From Phytohabitans rumicis (lineage in GTDB: Bacteria; Actinomycetota; Actinomycetes; Mycobacteriales; Micromonosporaceae): a DNA stretch of 64,000 nt. The notes beneath the pieces are model-generated. The model made no database searches. It had not been told where the DNA came from and was given only the letters and a program-made list of their open reading frames with translations. The stretch covers positions 6,217,001-6,281,000 of the forward strand of contig NZ_BLPG01000001.1 of the NCBI RefSeq assembly GCF_011764445.1, read 5' to 3'. Of the stretch, positions 31,477-38,431 are shown piece after piece (the first letter of the stretch is position 1; each line of letters begins with the position of its first letter). A program made the position numbers and the translations under genes.

Positions 31477-32046
31477 CTACTGCCGCCCGAGCGGTGGGGT
31501 CTCTGAGACCTCCGTGGCGGATGGGGTGGTGGCCTCGTTGGCCGGCTCGGCGCGGCGCGCCGTGCTGGGCTTGTTGGTGGGCCACCGCTCCGTCGCGGGC
31601 TGCGACCGCTCGTTGGTGTAGTAGCCGGCCCTGGTCGTCTCGCCGCCGGCCATCCGGCGCGAGTCGACGGTGGTCAGCGACCAGATGACGAACACACCGA
31701 GCGCGATCACCGCCAGTGACCACAGCGGGTAGTACGGCAGGAAGATGAAGTTGTCGATGATGGCCAGCGCGGCGAAGGCGATCGCGACCCAGCGGGCCCA
31801 GGTGGCGCCGCTGAAGAGGAAGAACCCCGCGATCGCCGCGAGCGCGCCGAGGATCAGGTGGATCCAGCCCCATGCCGTGGTGTCGATGTCATACGTGTAG
31901 TTACGCACCGTGACGAAGAACTCGTCGTTCGCGATGGCCGCGATGCCGACGAAGACCTGCCAGATGCCCAACATGATCATCATCGTGGCGGCGAAGACCA
32001 CGCCGCCGACTGCCCACGTGCTCTCGCTGCTTCTTCTGGTAGCCAT
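31477..32046 (-). CDS. DUF7144-type four-helix membrane protein
   Basis: 189 aa. Four predicted transmembrane helices (VGGVVFAATMMIMLGIWQVFVGIAAIA; WIHLILGALAAIAGFFLF; WVAIAFAALAIIDNFIFLPYY; SLAVIALGVFVIWSLTTV) with a conserved tail loop DEFFVTV.NYTYDIDTTAWGWIHL; the C-terminal 50 residues are polar and disordered. The family is widespread in actinobacteria and of unknown function. ATG 32046 chosen as the helices start soon after; the AT-rich region upstream (32100-32155) probably holds the promoter. It converges on lacZ with only 4 bp between stops. Confidence 0.85.
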   Translation of the reverse strand: MATRRSSESTWAVGGVVFAATMMIMLGIWQVFVGIAAIANDEFFVTVRNYTYDIDTTAWGWIHLILGALAAIAGFFLFSGATWARWVAIAFAALAIIDNFIFLPYYPLWSLAVIALGVFVIWSLTTVDSRRMAGGETTRAGYYTNERSQPATERWPTNKPSTARRAEPANEATTPSATEVSETPPLGRQ

Positions 32047-32221
32047 GACCCTCTCCAGCTTTGTGTGAGAGTTGTGCCTAACCTCCGACCATAGGCAGAT
32101 GAATCGGTCTTTACACATAAAAAGCAAGAATCACTCAAGATCCATAATTTTCGATTGAACCGGGCCGTTCGGGGCAGCGTGAGCTGCTATAGGGCACGTT
32201 GTCTACGGACGGAGGCAACAC

Positions 32222-32767
32222 GTGATGATCAAGCATGCGCGACTACTGGCGATCGCCGTCGCTGCCGTGGTGCTGGGCGCCGCGGGGGGAAGCGCGGCGA
32301 TGGCGGGCGGAAGCGACACGCGGGCAGGAAACACGCTCCACGAGCGGCTGACCGGGTACGAGGAGGACCCGATCGTGATCTCCACGACCGGGCAGGGTCA
32401 GCTCCGGGTCCAGATCGACGAGAAGGCGCAGGAGATCACCTACCGGCTCAGCTACGCGACGCTCGAAGGCACCGTCACCCAGGCGCACATTCACTTTGGG
32501 GGTAAAGCGCAAAGTGGCGGCATCAGCGTCTTCCTCTGCACCAACCTCGGCAATGGGCCGGCCGGCACCCAGTTGTGCCCGGCGGCTCCGGCCACCGTCA
32601 CTGGGACCATCCGGCCCGGTGACGTCATCGGTCCCGTGGGGCAGGGCATCACGGCGGGGCAGTTCACGGAGTTGGTCGGCGCGATCCGCGCGGGCGCGAC
32701 GTACGTGAACGTACACAGCTCGCTGTACCCGGCGGGCGAGATCAGGGCCCAGCTCGGACACCACTGA
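32222..32767 (+). CDS. Secreted CHRD-domain protein
   Basis: 181 aa from GTG 32222 (or ATG 32225). Sec signal peptide: MMIKHARLLAIAVAAVVLGAAGG...AMA. The mature part is one CHRD domain (named after chordin): LHERLTGYEEDPIVISTTGQGQLRV, ITYRLSYATLEGTVTQAHIHFG, ISVFLC, and the C-terminal NVHSSLYPAGEIRAQLG signature. Bacterial CHRD proteins are extracellular and of unclear function. Preceded by GGAGGCAACAC and possibly by a TATAGG -10 near 32188; followed by a perfect terminator hairpin. Confidence 0.9.
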   Translation: MMIKHARLLAIAVAAVVLGAAGGSAAMAGGSDTRAGNTLHERLTGYEEDPIVISTTGQGQLRVQIDEKAQEITYRLSYATLEGTVTQAHIHFGGKAQSGGISVFLCTNLGNGPAGTQLCPAAPATVTGTIRPGDVIGPVGQGITAGQFTELVGAIRAGATYVNVHSSLYPAGEIRAQLGHH

Positions 32768-32779
32768 CGGTCGACACGG

Positions 32780-32808
32780 TCAAGGGCGCCCGCATCGGGC
32801 GCCCTTGA
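32780..32808. terminator. Terminator hairpin after the CHRD gene
   Basis: Perfect 12-bp stem (TCAAGGGCGCCC / GGGCGCCCTTGA) with loop GCATC. Its outer ends (GTCAAGGG...CCCTTGATC) echo the TGATCAAGG ends of repeat families H1 and N1. Confidence 0.88.
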
Positions 32809-32827
32809 TCATGCGTAGGGTGAACCG

Positions 32828-33658
32828 ATGAGCGCTCTGGTCGACGAGGCGTGGGTGGTGGCCGGCGGCGTCGCCGAGCGGCTGGGCGTGCGGATCACGG
32901 AGCTTTCGGACGTGCCCAGCCAGCATGCCGCGGCCGAGCTGCTGCGCCAGGTGTGGGGCGCGGACTCGGCGGACCAGTTGGTCAACGCGGGGTTGATGCG
33001 CGCATTCGGCCACTCGGGCAACTACGTCGTGGGTGCCTACCGGGGCGACGACCTGATCGGCGCGGCGGTGGCGTTCCTCGGGGCGGACCACCTGCACTCG
33101 CACATCGCGGGCGTCCAGCCGGGCGGGCAGGGCAGCGGCGTCGGGTACGCGATGAAGCTGCACCAGCGGGCCTGGGCGCTCGACCGGAACATCGACGCGG
33201 TGTGCTGGACGTACGACCCGCTCGTGCGCCGCAACGCGTACTTCAATCTGCACAAGCTCGGCGCGACGGCCACGGCGTACCTGCCGGATTTCTACGGCCT
33301 GATGGACGACGGCATCAACACCGGCGACGTGAGCGACCGGGTCTACGTGCGCTGGGCGCTGACCTCGCCGGCCGTGGTGGCCGCTGCCGAGGGGCACGGC
33401 GTGGCGGTCGATCCGGCGGGCGGCACCGTCGTCCTGGGGCGGAGCGACGGCGGCGCGCCCGTGCCGGCGGCGGCGGGCGGGCGGCGCCTGCTGATCGCGG
33501 TGCCGGCCGACGTGGAGGCGCTGCGCCGGACCGACCCGGACCTGACCGGGCGCTGGCGCTACGCGGTGCGCGCGGCCATGATCGAGGCGCTGGACCGGGG
33601 CTACCGGATCGCCGGGATCACCAAGGACGGCTGGTACGTGCTGGAGGCACACCTATGA
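32828..33658 (+). CDS. GNAT-family acetyl/succinyltransferase (COG3375 type)
   Basis: 276 aa. N-acyltransferase fold: VRITELSDVPSQHAAAELLRQVWG, YVVGAYRGDDLIGAAVAFLG (beta4), the acyl-CoA loop HSHIAGVQPGGQGSGVGYAMKLHQRAWAL, and NAYFNLHKLGATATAY. This family is often encoded with N-succinylamino-acid racemase, as here: its TGA overlaps the ATG of the racemase gene. In Geobacillus-type pathways such a GNAT succinylates D-amino acids, the racemase epimerises them and a desuccinylase frees the L-form; no desuccinylase is seen in this window. Acyl donor and acceptor are inferred from context only. Confidence 0.84.
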   Translation: MSALVDEAWVVAGGVAERLGVRITELSDVPSQHAAAELLRQVWGADSADQLVNAGLMRAFGHSGNYVVGAYRGDDLIGAAVAFLGADHLHSHIAGVQPGGQGSGVGYAMKLHQRAWALDRNIDAVCWTYDPLVRRNAYFNLHKLGATATAYLPDFYGLMDDGINTGDVSDRVYVRWALTSPAVVAAAEGHGVAVDPAGGTVVLGRSDGGAPVPAAAGGRRLLIAVPADVEALRRTDPDLTGRWRYAVRAAMIEALDRGYRIAGITKDGWYVLEAHL

Positions 33659-34758
33659 AGGTCACCGGGTTCGAACTGCGCCGGATCGCGATGCCGCTGG
33701 TGGGTCCGTTCCGGACGTCGTTCGGCACCGAGCACGAACGGGACGTGCTGCTGGTCCGGGCGGTCACCGAGGACGCCGAGGGCTGGGGCGAGTGCGTGGC
33801 CATGGCCGCCCCGCACTACTCCAGCGAATACGTCGACGGCGCCGCCGAGGTCGTCCGCCGCTTCCTGGTGCCGGCCGCGATGTCCATACCGAGCCCCGAC
33901 GGGTACGCCGTGGAGCCGCTCTTCGCCCGCGTGAAGGGGCACCCGATGGCCAAGGCGGCGGTGCAGACCGCGTTGCTGGACGCCCAGCTGCGGGCCGCCG
34001 GCGTCTCGTTCGGTGAGTTCCTCGGGGCGGTGCGGGACGAGGTGCCCGCCGGCGTCTCGGTCGGCATCATGGACTCGATCCCGGAGCTGCTGGACGCCGT
34101 CGCCGGCTACCTGGCCCAGGGCTATCTGCGGATCAAGCTGAAGATCGAGCCGGGCTGGGACGTGGCGCCCGTGCGGGCGGTGCGCGAGCGGTTCGGCGAC
34201 GAGGTGCTGCTCCAGGTCGACGCGAACACGGCGTACACGCTGGCCGACGCCCGGCACCTCGCCCGGCTGGACCCGTTCGACCTGCTGCTGATCGAGCAGC
34301 CGCTGCCCGAGGACGACGTGCGCGGTCACGCCGCGCTGGCCCGCCAGCTGCGTACCCCGGTGTGCCTGGACGAGTCGATTACCTCGGCCCGCGCGGCGGC
34401 GGACGCGATCGCGCTCGGCGCCGCCGCGATCGTGAACGTCAAGCCCGGCCGCGTCGGCGGCTACCTGGAGGCCCGGCGGGTGCACGACGTGTGCGCCGCG
34501 CACGGCGTACCCGTGTGGTGCGGCGGGATGCTGGAGACCGGCCTGGGCCGGGCCGCGAACGTGGCGCTGGCCGCGCTGCCGAACTTCACGCTGCCGGGCG
34601 ACACCTCGGCGTCCGACCGCTACTTCGCGCGTGACATCACCGAGCCGTTCGTGCTGGAGAACGGGCACGTGCGGGTGCCGGCCGGGCCGGGGCTGGGCGT
34701 GTCGCCGGACCCGGACGCGCTCCGGGAGTGCACCACCGCCACCGAGTGGATCAAGTGA
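33655..34758 (+). CDS. menC: o-Succinylbenzoate synthase / N-succinylamino-acid racemase
   Basis: 367 aa, muconate-lactonising branch of the enolase superfamily. Catalytic Lys pair in RIKLKIEPGWD, metal ligands Asp in LQVDANTAYTLADARHL, Glu in LIEQPLPEDD and Asp in CLDESITSARAA, the second catalytic Lys in IVNVKPGRVGGYLEARRVHD, then CGGMLETGLGRAANVALAAL. Members make o-succinylbenzoate for menaquinone, racemise N-succinylamino acids, or both. The coupled GNAT gene, and the absence of other men genes here, favour the racemase role, but OSB synthesis cannot be excluded. Confidence 0.88.
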   Translation: MKVTGFELRRIAMPLVGPFRTSFGTEHERDVLLVRAVTEDAEGWGECVAMAAPHYSSEYVDGAAEVVRRFLVPAAMSIPSPDGYAVEPLFARVKGHPMAKAAVQTALLDAQLRAAGVSFGEFLGAVRDEVPAGVSVGIMDSIPELLDAVAGYLAQGYLRIKLKIEPGWDVAPVRAVRERFGDEVLLQVDANTAYTLADARHLARLDPFDLLLIEQPLPEDDVRGHAALARQLRTPVCLDESITSARAAADAIALGAAAIVNVKPGRVGGYLEARRVHDVCAAHGVPVWCGGMLETGLGRAANVALAALPNFTLPGDTSASDRYFARDITEPFVLENGHVRVPAGPGLGVSPDPDALRECTTATEWIK

Positions 34759-34832
34759 TGGGGAACACTGACTAAAGCGCCGGCACTAGCGGATGATGGT
34801 GTAACGCACGGGAAGTAACTAAGGAGCCCTTG

Positions 34833-34985
34833 ATGAGCGTACCCATCGCCGAGGAGAAGGCCGCGCCGCCGCCTTCACTCCCACCTTCGCCCTCATCGGA
34901 GTTGGCGGCCGCCCCGGACGAGCCGCTGATCGTGCTGGTCGGCGTCGAGGACGCGGCGGCCTGCACGGACGGGAGCTGCTGGTGA
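34833..34985 (+). CDS. 50-aa peptide with C-terminal CTDGSC motif, coupled to dsbA
   Basis: Not recognised as a named family. It reads MSVPIAEEKAAPPPSLPPSP... and ends ...VGVEDAAACTDGSCW. The start has a good ribosome site (AAGGAG 6 bp upstream) and the stop overlaps the GTG of the FrnE-like gene (TGGTGA), so the two are translated together. The N-terminal half is Pro/Ala/Ser-rich and probably disordered; the tail holds two Cys four residues apart, chemistry that the neighbouring thiol oxidoreductase could act on. Short actinobacterial proteins ending in C-x-DG-x-C are familiar to me but I know no proven function. Confidence 0.6.
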   Translation: MSVPIAEEKAAPPPSLPPSPSSELAAAPDEPLIVLVGVEDAAACTDGSCW

Positions 34986-35632
34986 TCGTCGAAGTGTGGT
35001 CCGACATCGTCTGCCCGTGGTGCTACATCGGCAAACGGCGGCTGGAGCGGGCGCTGGGGGAGTTCGAGCACGCGGATGAGGTCGAGGTCGTGTGGCGGAG
35101 CTTCCAGCTCGACCCCTCGCACCCAAAGGGCGTCCGGGAGCCGACGTACGACATGCTGGCCAAGAAGTTCGGCGCCTCGGCCGCGCAGGTGCGCCAGATG
35201 ACGTCGCGGGTCACGTCGGTGGCGGCCGAGGAAGGGCTGGCGTACGACTTCGACCGCGCCCTGTCGGTCAACACGTTCGACGCCCACCGGCTGACCCACC
35301 TGGCCAAGGCGCACGACGCCGGGCCGGCGGCGCACGAGCGGCTCATGCACGCCCACTTCATGGAGGGCGAGGCGCTCGACGACGTGGAGACGCTGGTGCG
35401 GCTGGGCGCCGAGGTCGGCGTCCCGGCGCAGGAGGCGCGGCGGGTGCTGACCGGCGACGCGTACACCCAGGACGTCGAGGAAGACATCCGTGCGGCCCGG
35501 TCACTCGGGGCGAGCGGCGTGCCGTTCTTCGTGCTGGACCGGGCGTACGGCATCTCCGGCGCCCAGCCCCTGGAGGTGTTCGCGTCCGCCCTGCGCCAGG
35601 CGTACGAGGCCGCCGGCGCCGCCGCCCGCTAG
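34982..35632 (+). CDS. FrnE-like DsbA-family thiol oxidoreductase
   Basis: 216 aa, GTG start overlapping the previous stop. Thioredoxin fold with helical insertion: VEVWSDIVCPWCYIGKRRLERAL (active site CPWC), then VWRSFQLDPSHPKG, YDFDRALSVNTFDAHRLTHLAK, HAHFMEGEALDDVETLVRLGAEVG and GVPFFVLDRAYGISGAQPLEVF with the cis-Pro. The length and the SFQLDP/N-T-F-D-A-H motifs place it in the 2-hydroxychromene-2-carboxylate isomerase-like/FrnE group of cytoplasmic DsbA relatives. There is no signal peptide. A nested hairpin follows its stop. Confidence 0.92.
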   Translation: MIVEVWSDIVCPWCYIGKRRLERALGEFEHADEVEVVWRSFQLDPSHPKGVREPTYDMLAKKFGASAAQVRQMTSRVTSVAAEEGLAYDFDRALSVNTFDAHRLTHLAKAHDAGPAAHERLMHAHFMEGEALDDVETLVRLGAEVGVPAQEARRVLTGDAYTQDVEEDIRAARSLGASGVPFFVLDRAYGISGAQPLEVFASALRQAYEAAGAAAR

Positions 35633-35641
35633 CCCCGGCCC

Positions 35642-35722
35642 CAAAAGGGCAGCCCTCTTGGGGACGTATCCCCAAGAGGGCTCCCGTATACCCGCCCTGG
35701 CGGCAAGAGGGCTGCCCTTTTG
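35642..35722. repeat. Nested, mutually exclusive stem-loops downstream of dsbA
   Basis: Segment 35642-35660 is perfectly complementary (19 bp) to 35704-35722, while 35651-35664 is perfectly complementary (14 bp, loop CGTA) to 35669-35682, so the first segment can pair with either partner. It serves at least as terminator for the dsbA transcript and lies ~30 bp before the promoter of the sialic-acid operon. Confidence 0.8.
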
Positions 35723-35754
35723 AGGAGCTTGCGCAACATACCCGTAACAAGCTC

Positions 35755-35784
35755 TTGACCCGGGAATCGATCGCGGCCTAGCCT
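35755..35784 (+). promoter_or_regulatory. Candidate sigma-70-type promoter of the sialic-acid operon
   Basis: TTGACC (35755-35760) and TAGCCT (35779-35784) are separated by 18 bp and match the actinobacterial housekeeping pattern TTGACN / TAGNNT. This would put the transcript start near 35791, beside the palindrome at 35799. Confidence 0.6.
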
Positions 35785-35798
35785 CCTCTCCAGTCATA

Positions 35799-35813
35799 GG
35801 ACATCCGACGTCC
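35799..35813 (+). promoter_or_regulatory. Candidate GntR-type operator
   Basis: The 15-bp palindrome GGACATCCGACGTCC (GGAC-n-TC-n-GA-n-GTCC) sits just downstream of the predicted promoter and 35 bp before the GTG of the binding-protein gene. This symmetry resembles sites of FCD/GntR-family repressors. No such regulator is encoded nearby. Confidence 0.55.
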
Positions 35814-35847
35814 CATGTATGACGTGGACCTTTGCCTAGGAGGCACC

Positions 35848-37467
35848 GTGAGCGCCCCGACATATCGCACCATGAGCCGCCGTGACCTGCTCCGGTACGG
35901 GTCGATCCTCGGTGCGGCCGCCAGCATTACGGCCACCGTATCGGCCTGTGGTAGCGGGCCGGCCTCGACCGGTTCGGTCAGTGGTGACGGCGACAAGGAA
36001 CTGGTGACGGCCGTCATCGGCTACGGCAACGACCAGAGCTGGGACCCGACCCAGACCGCGTCCGCCTTCGCGATGGCCGGGATCAACCACGTCTACGAGG
36101 CGCTGGTCGAGACCGACCCGGTGACCCGCGAGCCGTACCCGGCGCTCGCCACCGCGCTGCCCACCGACACCGCCGCGACCTCGTGGAAGTTCACGCTGCG
36201 CTCGGGCGCCAAGTGGCATGACGGCCAGCCGGTCACGGTCGACGACGTGCTGTTTACCTTCCAACGGATCCTGGATCCAGAAGCCAAGGTCCTGGTCGGC
36301 AACTTCTTCCGGGCCTGGCTCAAGGAGGTCAAGAAGGTCGACGAAACGAGCGTCGAGTTGGTCTTCAACTTCCCGTTCCCGGACGCGCTGCGCCGGCTGG
36401 CGATCGCGAAGATCCTGCCCAAGCACGTCTTCGGCGCGGCGGGCGGCTGGGACGCGGCGAAGGGCGGCAAGGCCGTCGGTTCGGGCCCGTTCAAGCAGAC
36501 CGCGCACAACCCGAAGTCGAACACCACCTTCGAGGCGTTCGCGGACTACAACGGACCGCGGCCGGCGGCGTACAAGAAGATGAACTGGCTGTCCATCGTG
36601 GACGCGTCGGCCCGGGTCGCGAAGATCTCCGGCGGGCACGCCGAGGCGCAGATCTCGGACAACATCCCGTACGCCAACATCGACCAGCTCAAGGGCTCCG
36701 GGCTGACGGTCGAGGGCGCCAAGGGCATGAACCACATGTTCCTCATGTTCAACACCGGCAACGCGCCGTTCAACGACGTACGGGTGCGGCAGGCGCTGCT
36801 CTACGCCATCGACACCAAGACGATGATCGACGTCGCGCTCAAGGGCCACGGCGCGGCGTCCACGAGCTTCCTCAACGAGCAGAACCCGTCGTACGCCAAG
36901 GCCAAGACGGTGTACGCGTACGACCCGGACAAGGCCAAGGCGCTGCTCGCCGCGGCGGGCGTCACCAACCTGTCGGTCACGCTGATGTCGGTCAACGTCA
37001 GCTGGATCGCCGACTGCCTACCCACGATCGCCAACTCGTGGAACGCGATCGGCGTCAAGACCACGCTGCAGCCGCAGGACACCAGCGCGCTCTTCACCAA
37101 GATGGACCAGTCGCAGGACTACCAGGTGGTGGCCGCCGCCTCCAACCCAAACCAGTTCGGCATCGACGCCGACCTGATCCTGCGCTACAACTACACCGCC
37201 GGCGGCTCCTGGATGAAGTACACGAAGTGGGACGCCAGCGCCGAGGCGAAGAGCCTCTTCGCGCTGATGGACCAGGCGACCAAGGAGCCCGACCAGGCCA
37301 AGAAGCTGTCCCTGATCCATCAGTACCTCGACGTCATCGCCGAGCAGGCGGTGCTGTACCCGGTGGTGCACACCGAGCTGATGACCGCCTGGGACGCCAA
37401 GAAGATCACCGGGGTACGGCCGCAGGGGTACCCGGGCATCAACCTGCTCCAGTCCAAGCGGGTCTGA
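35848..37467 (+). CDS. Solute-binding lipoprotein of a peptide-class ABC importer (probable sialic acid)
   Basis: 539 aa, SBP family 5. The N-terminus holds a twin-arginine-type signal (MSRRDLLRYGSILGAAAS) and a lipobox ending in Cys (ATVSACGSG), so a Tat-exported lipoprotein is likely. The family core is present: LYEALVETDPVTREPYPALATAL, WKFTLRSGAKWHDGQPVTVDDV and VRQALLYAIDTKTMID. GTG 35848 has an AGGAGG site. It heads a six-gene operon ending in a NanA-like lyase and a sialidase; the substrate is therefore more likely N-acetylneuraminate than peptide, as in the SatABCD and Corynebacterium SiaEFGI systems of this transporter class. That substrate is inferred from context. Confidence 0.9.
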   Translation: MSAPTYRTMSRRDLLRYGSILGAAASITATVSACGSGPASTGSVSGDGDKELVTAVIGYGNDQSWDPTQTASAFAMAGINHVYEALVETDPVTREPYPALATALPTDTAATSWKFTLRSGAKWHDGQPVTVDDVLFTFQRILDPEAKVLVGNFFRAWLKEVKKVDETSVELVFNFPFPDALRRLAIAKILPKHVFGAAGGWDAAKGGKAVGSGPFKQTAHNPKSNTTFEAFADYNGPRPAAYKKMNWLSIVDASARVAKISGGHAEAQISDNIPYANIDQLKGSGLTVEGAKGMNHMFLMFNTGNAPFNDVRVRQALLYAIDTKTMIDVALKGHGAASTSFLNEQNPSYAKAKTVYAYDPDKAKALLAAAGVTNLSVTLMSVNVSWIADCLPTIANSWNAIGVKTTLQPQDTSALFTKMDQSQDYQVVAAASNPNQFGIDADLILRYNYTAGGSWMKYTKWDASAEAKSLFALMDQATKEPDQAKKLSLIHQYLDVIAEQAVLYPVVHTELMTAWDAKKITGVRPQGYPGINLLQSKRV

Positions 37468-37471
37468 GCCT

Positions 37472-38431
37472 ATGGCCGTGATCGCCCGGATGCTGGCGCG
37501 CCGCATCCTCATCCTCATCCCGCTGCTGCTGGGCGTGATCCTGTTCGTCTTCATCGTCATGCGGTTCTCGAACAACAAGCCGGAGTACGCGTACTTCCAG
37601 GGGACCAACCCGACGCAGGAGCAGATCCAGCAGTTCCGCGAGGAGAACGGCCTGACGGACCCGCTGCCGGTGCGGTACGTGGGCTTCGTCGGCGACCTGC
37701 TCCAGGGCGACATGGGCACGAGCGTGCTGACCAAGGCGCCGGTGCTCGACTCGGTGCTCACCGCGCTGCCGCTGACGATGCAGCTGACGTTCCTCGGACT
37801 CGGTATCGCCGTGGTGACCTCGCTGCTGCTGGGCATCACCGCGGCGATCTTCCGGGACCGCTGGCCGGATCAGCTCATCCGGGTGGTGTCGCTGGGCGGC
37901 GTGGCGGCACCGGGGTTCTGGCTGGCGCTGCTGATGATCCAGTGGCTGGCCGTCGAGCAGGGCTGGTTCCCGACCGGCGGGTACATCAACCCGGCCGACT
38001 CGTTCACCGGGTGGCTGCGGTCGATGACGTTGCCGGCGCTCGCGCTGTCGCTGCCGGTCGCGGCCCAGCTCACCCGGATCGTCCGTACGTCGATGGTCGA
38101 GGAGTTGGACAAGGACTACGTGCGCACCGCGATCGGCAGCGGCCTGCCGCCGATCGTGGTGGTCGGCCGGAACGTGCTTCGCAACGCGCTCATCAACCCG
38201 CTGACCGTGTTGGGCCTGCGGGTCGGATACCTGCTCGGCGGCGCGGTGGTCATCGAGACGATCTTCGCGCTGCCCGGCATGGGCAAACTGATGATCGACG
38301 GCGTGACGAACGGCGATCCAGCCGTGGTGCAGGGCGTCGTGCTCACCATCGCGACCGGGTTCGTCATCGTGAACCTGGCCGTCGACATCCTCTACCTCCT
38401 GGTCAACCCCCGCCTGCGGAGCGCCTCATGA
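37472..38431 (+). CDS. ABC importer permease, DppB type
   Basis: 319 aa with six predicted transmembrane helices. N-terminal MLARRILILIPLLLGVILFVFIVMRF is the usual DppB-type first helix, followed by the long outside loop with ENGLTDPLPVRYVGF; the C-terminal half carries the binding-protein-dependent transport signature (YVRTAIGSGLPPIVVVGRNVLRNALINPLTV; GYLLGGAVVIETIFALPGMGKLMIDGV). Starts 4 bp after the binding-protein stop and its own stop overlaps the next ATG. Partner of the fused gene downstream. Confidence 0.94.
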   Translation: MAVIARMLARRILILIPLLLGVILFVFIVMRFSNNKPEYAYFQGTNPTQEQIQQFREENGLTDPLPVRYVGFVGDLLQGDMGTSVLTKAPVLDSVLTALPLTMQLTFLGLGIAVVTSLLLGITAAIFRDRWPDQLIRVVSLGGVAAPGFWLALLMIQWLAVEQGWFPTGGYINPADSFTGWLRSMTLPALALSLPVAAQLTRIVRTSMVEELDKDYVRTAIGSGLPPIVVVGRNVLRNALINPLTVLGLRVGYLLGGAVVIETIFALPGMGKLMIDGVTNGDPAVVQGVVLTIATGFVIVNLAVDILYLLVNPRLRSAS

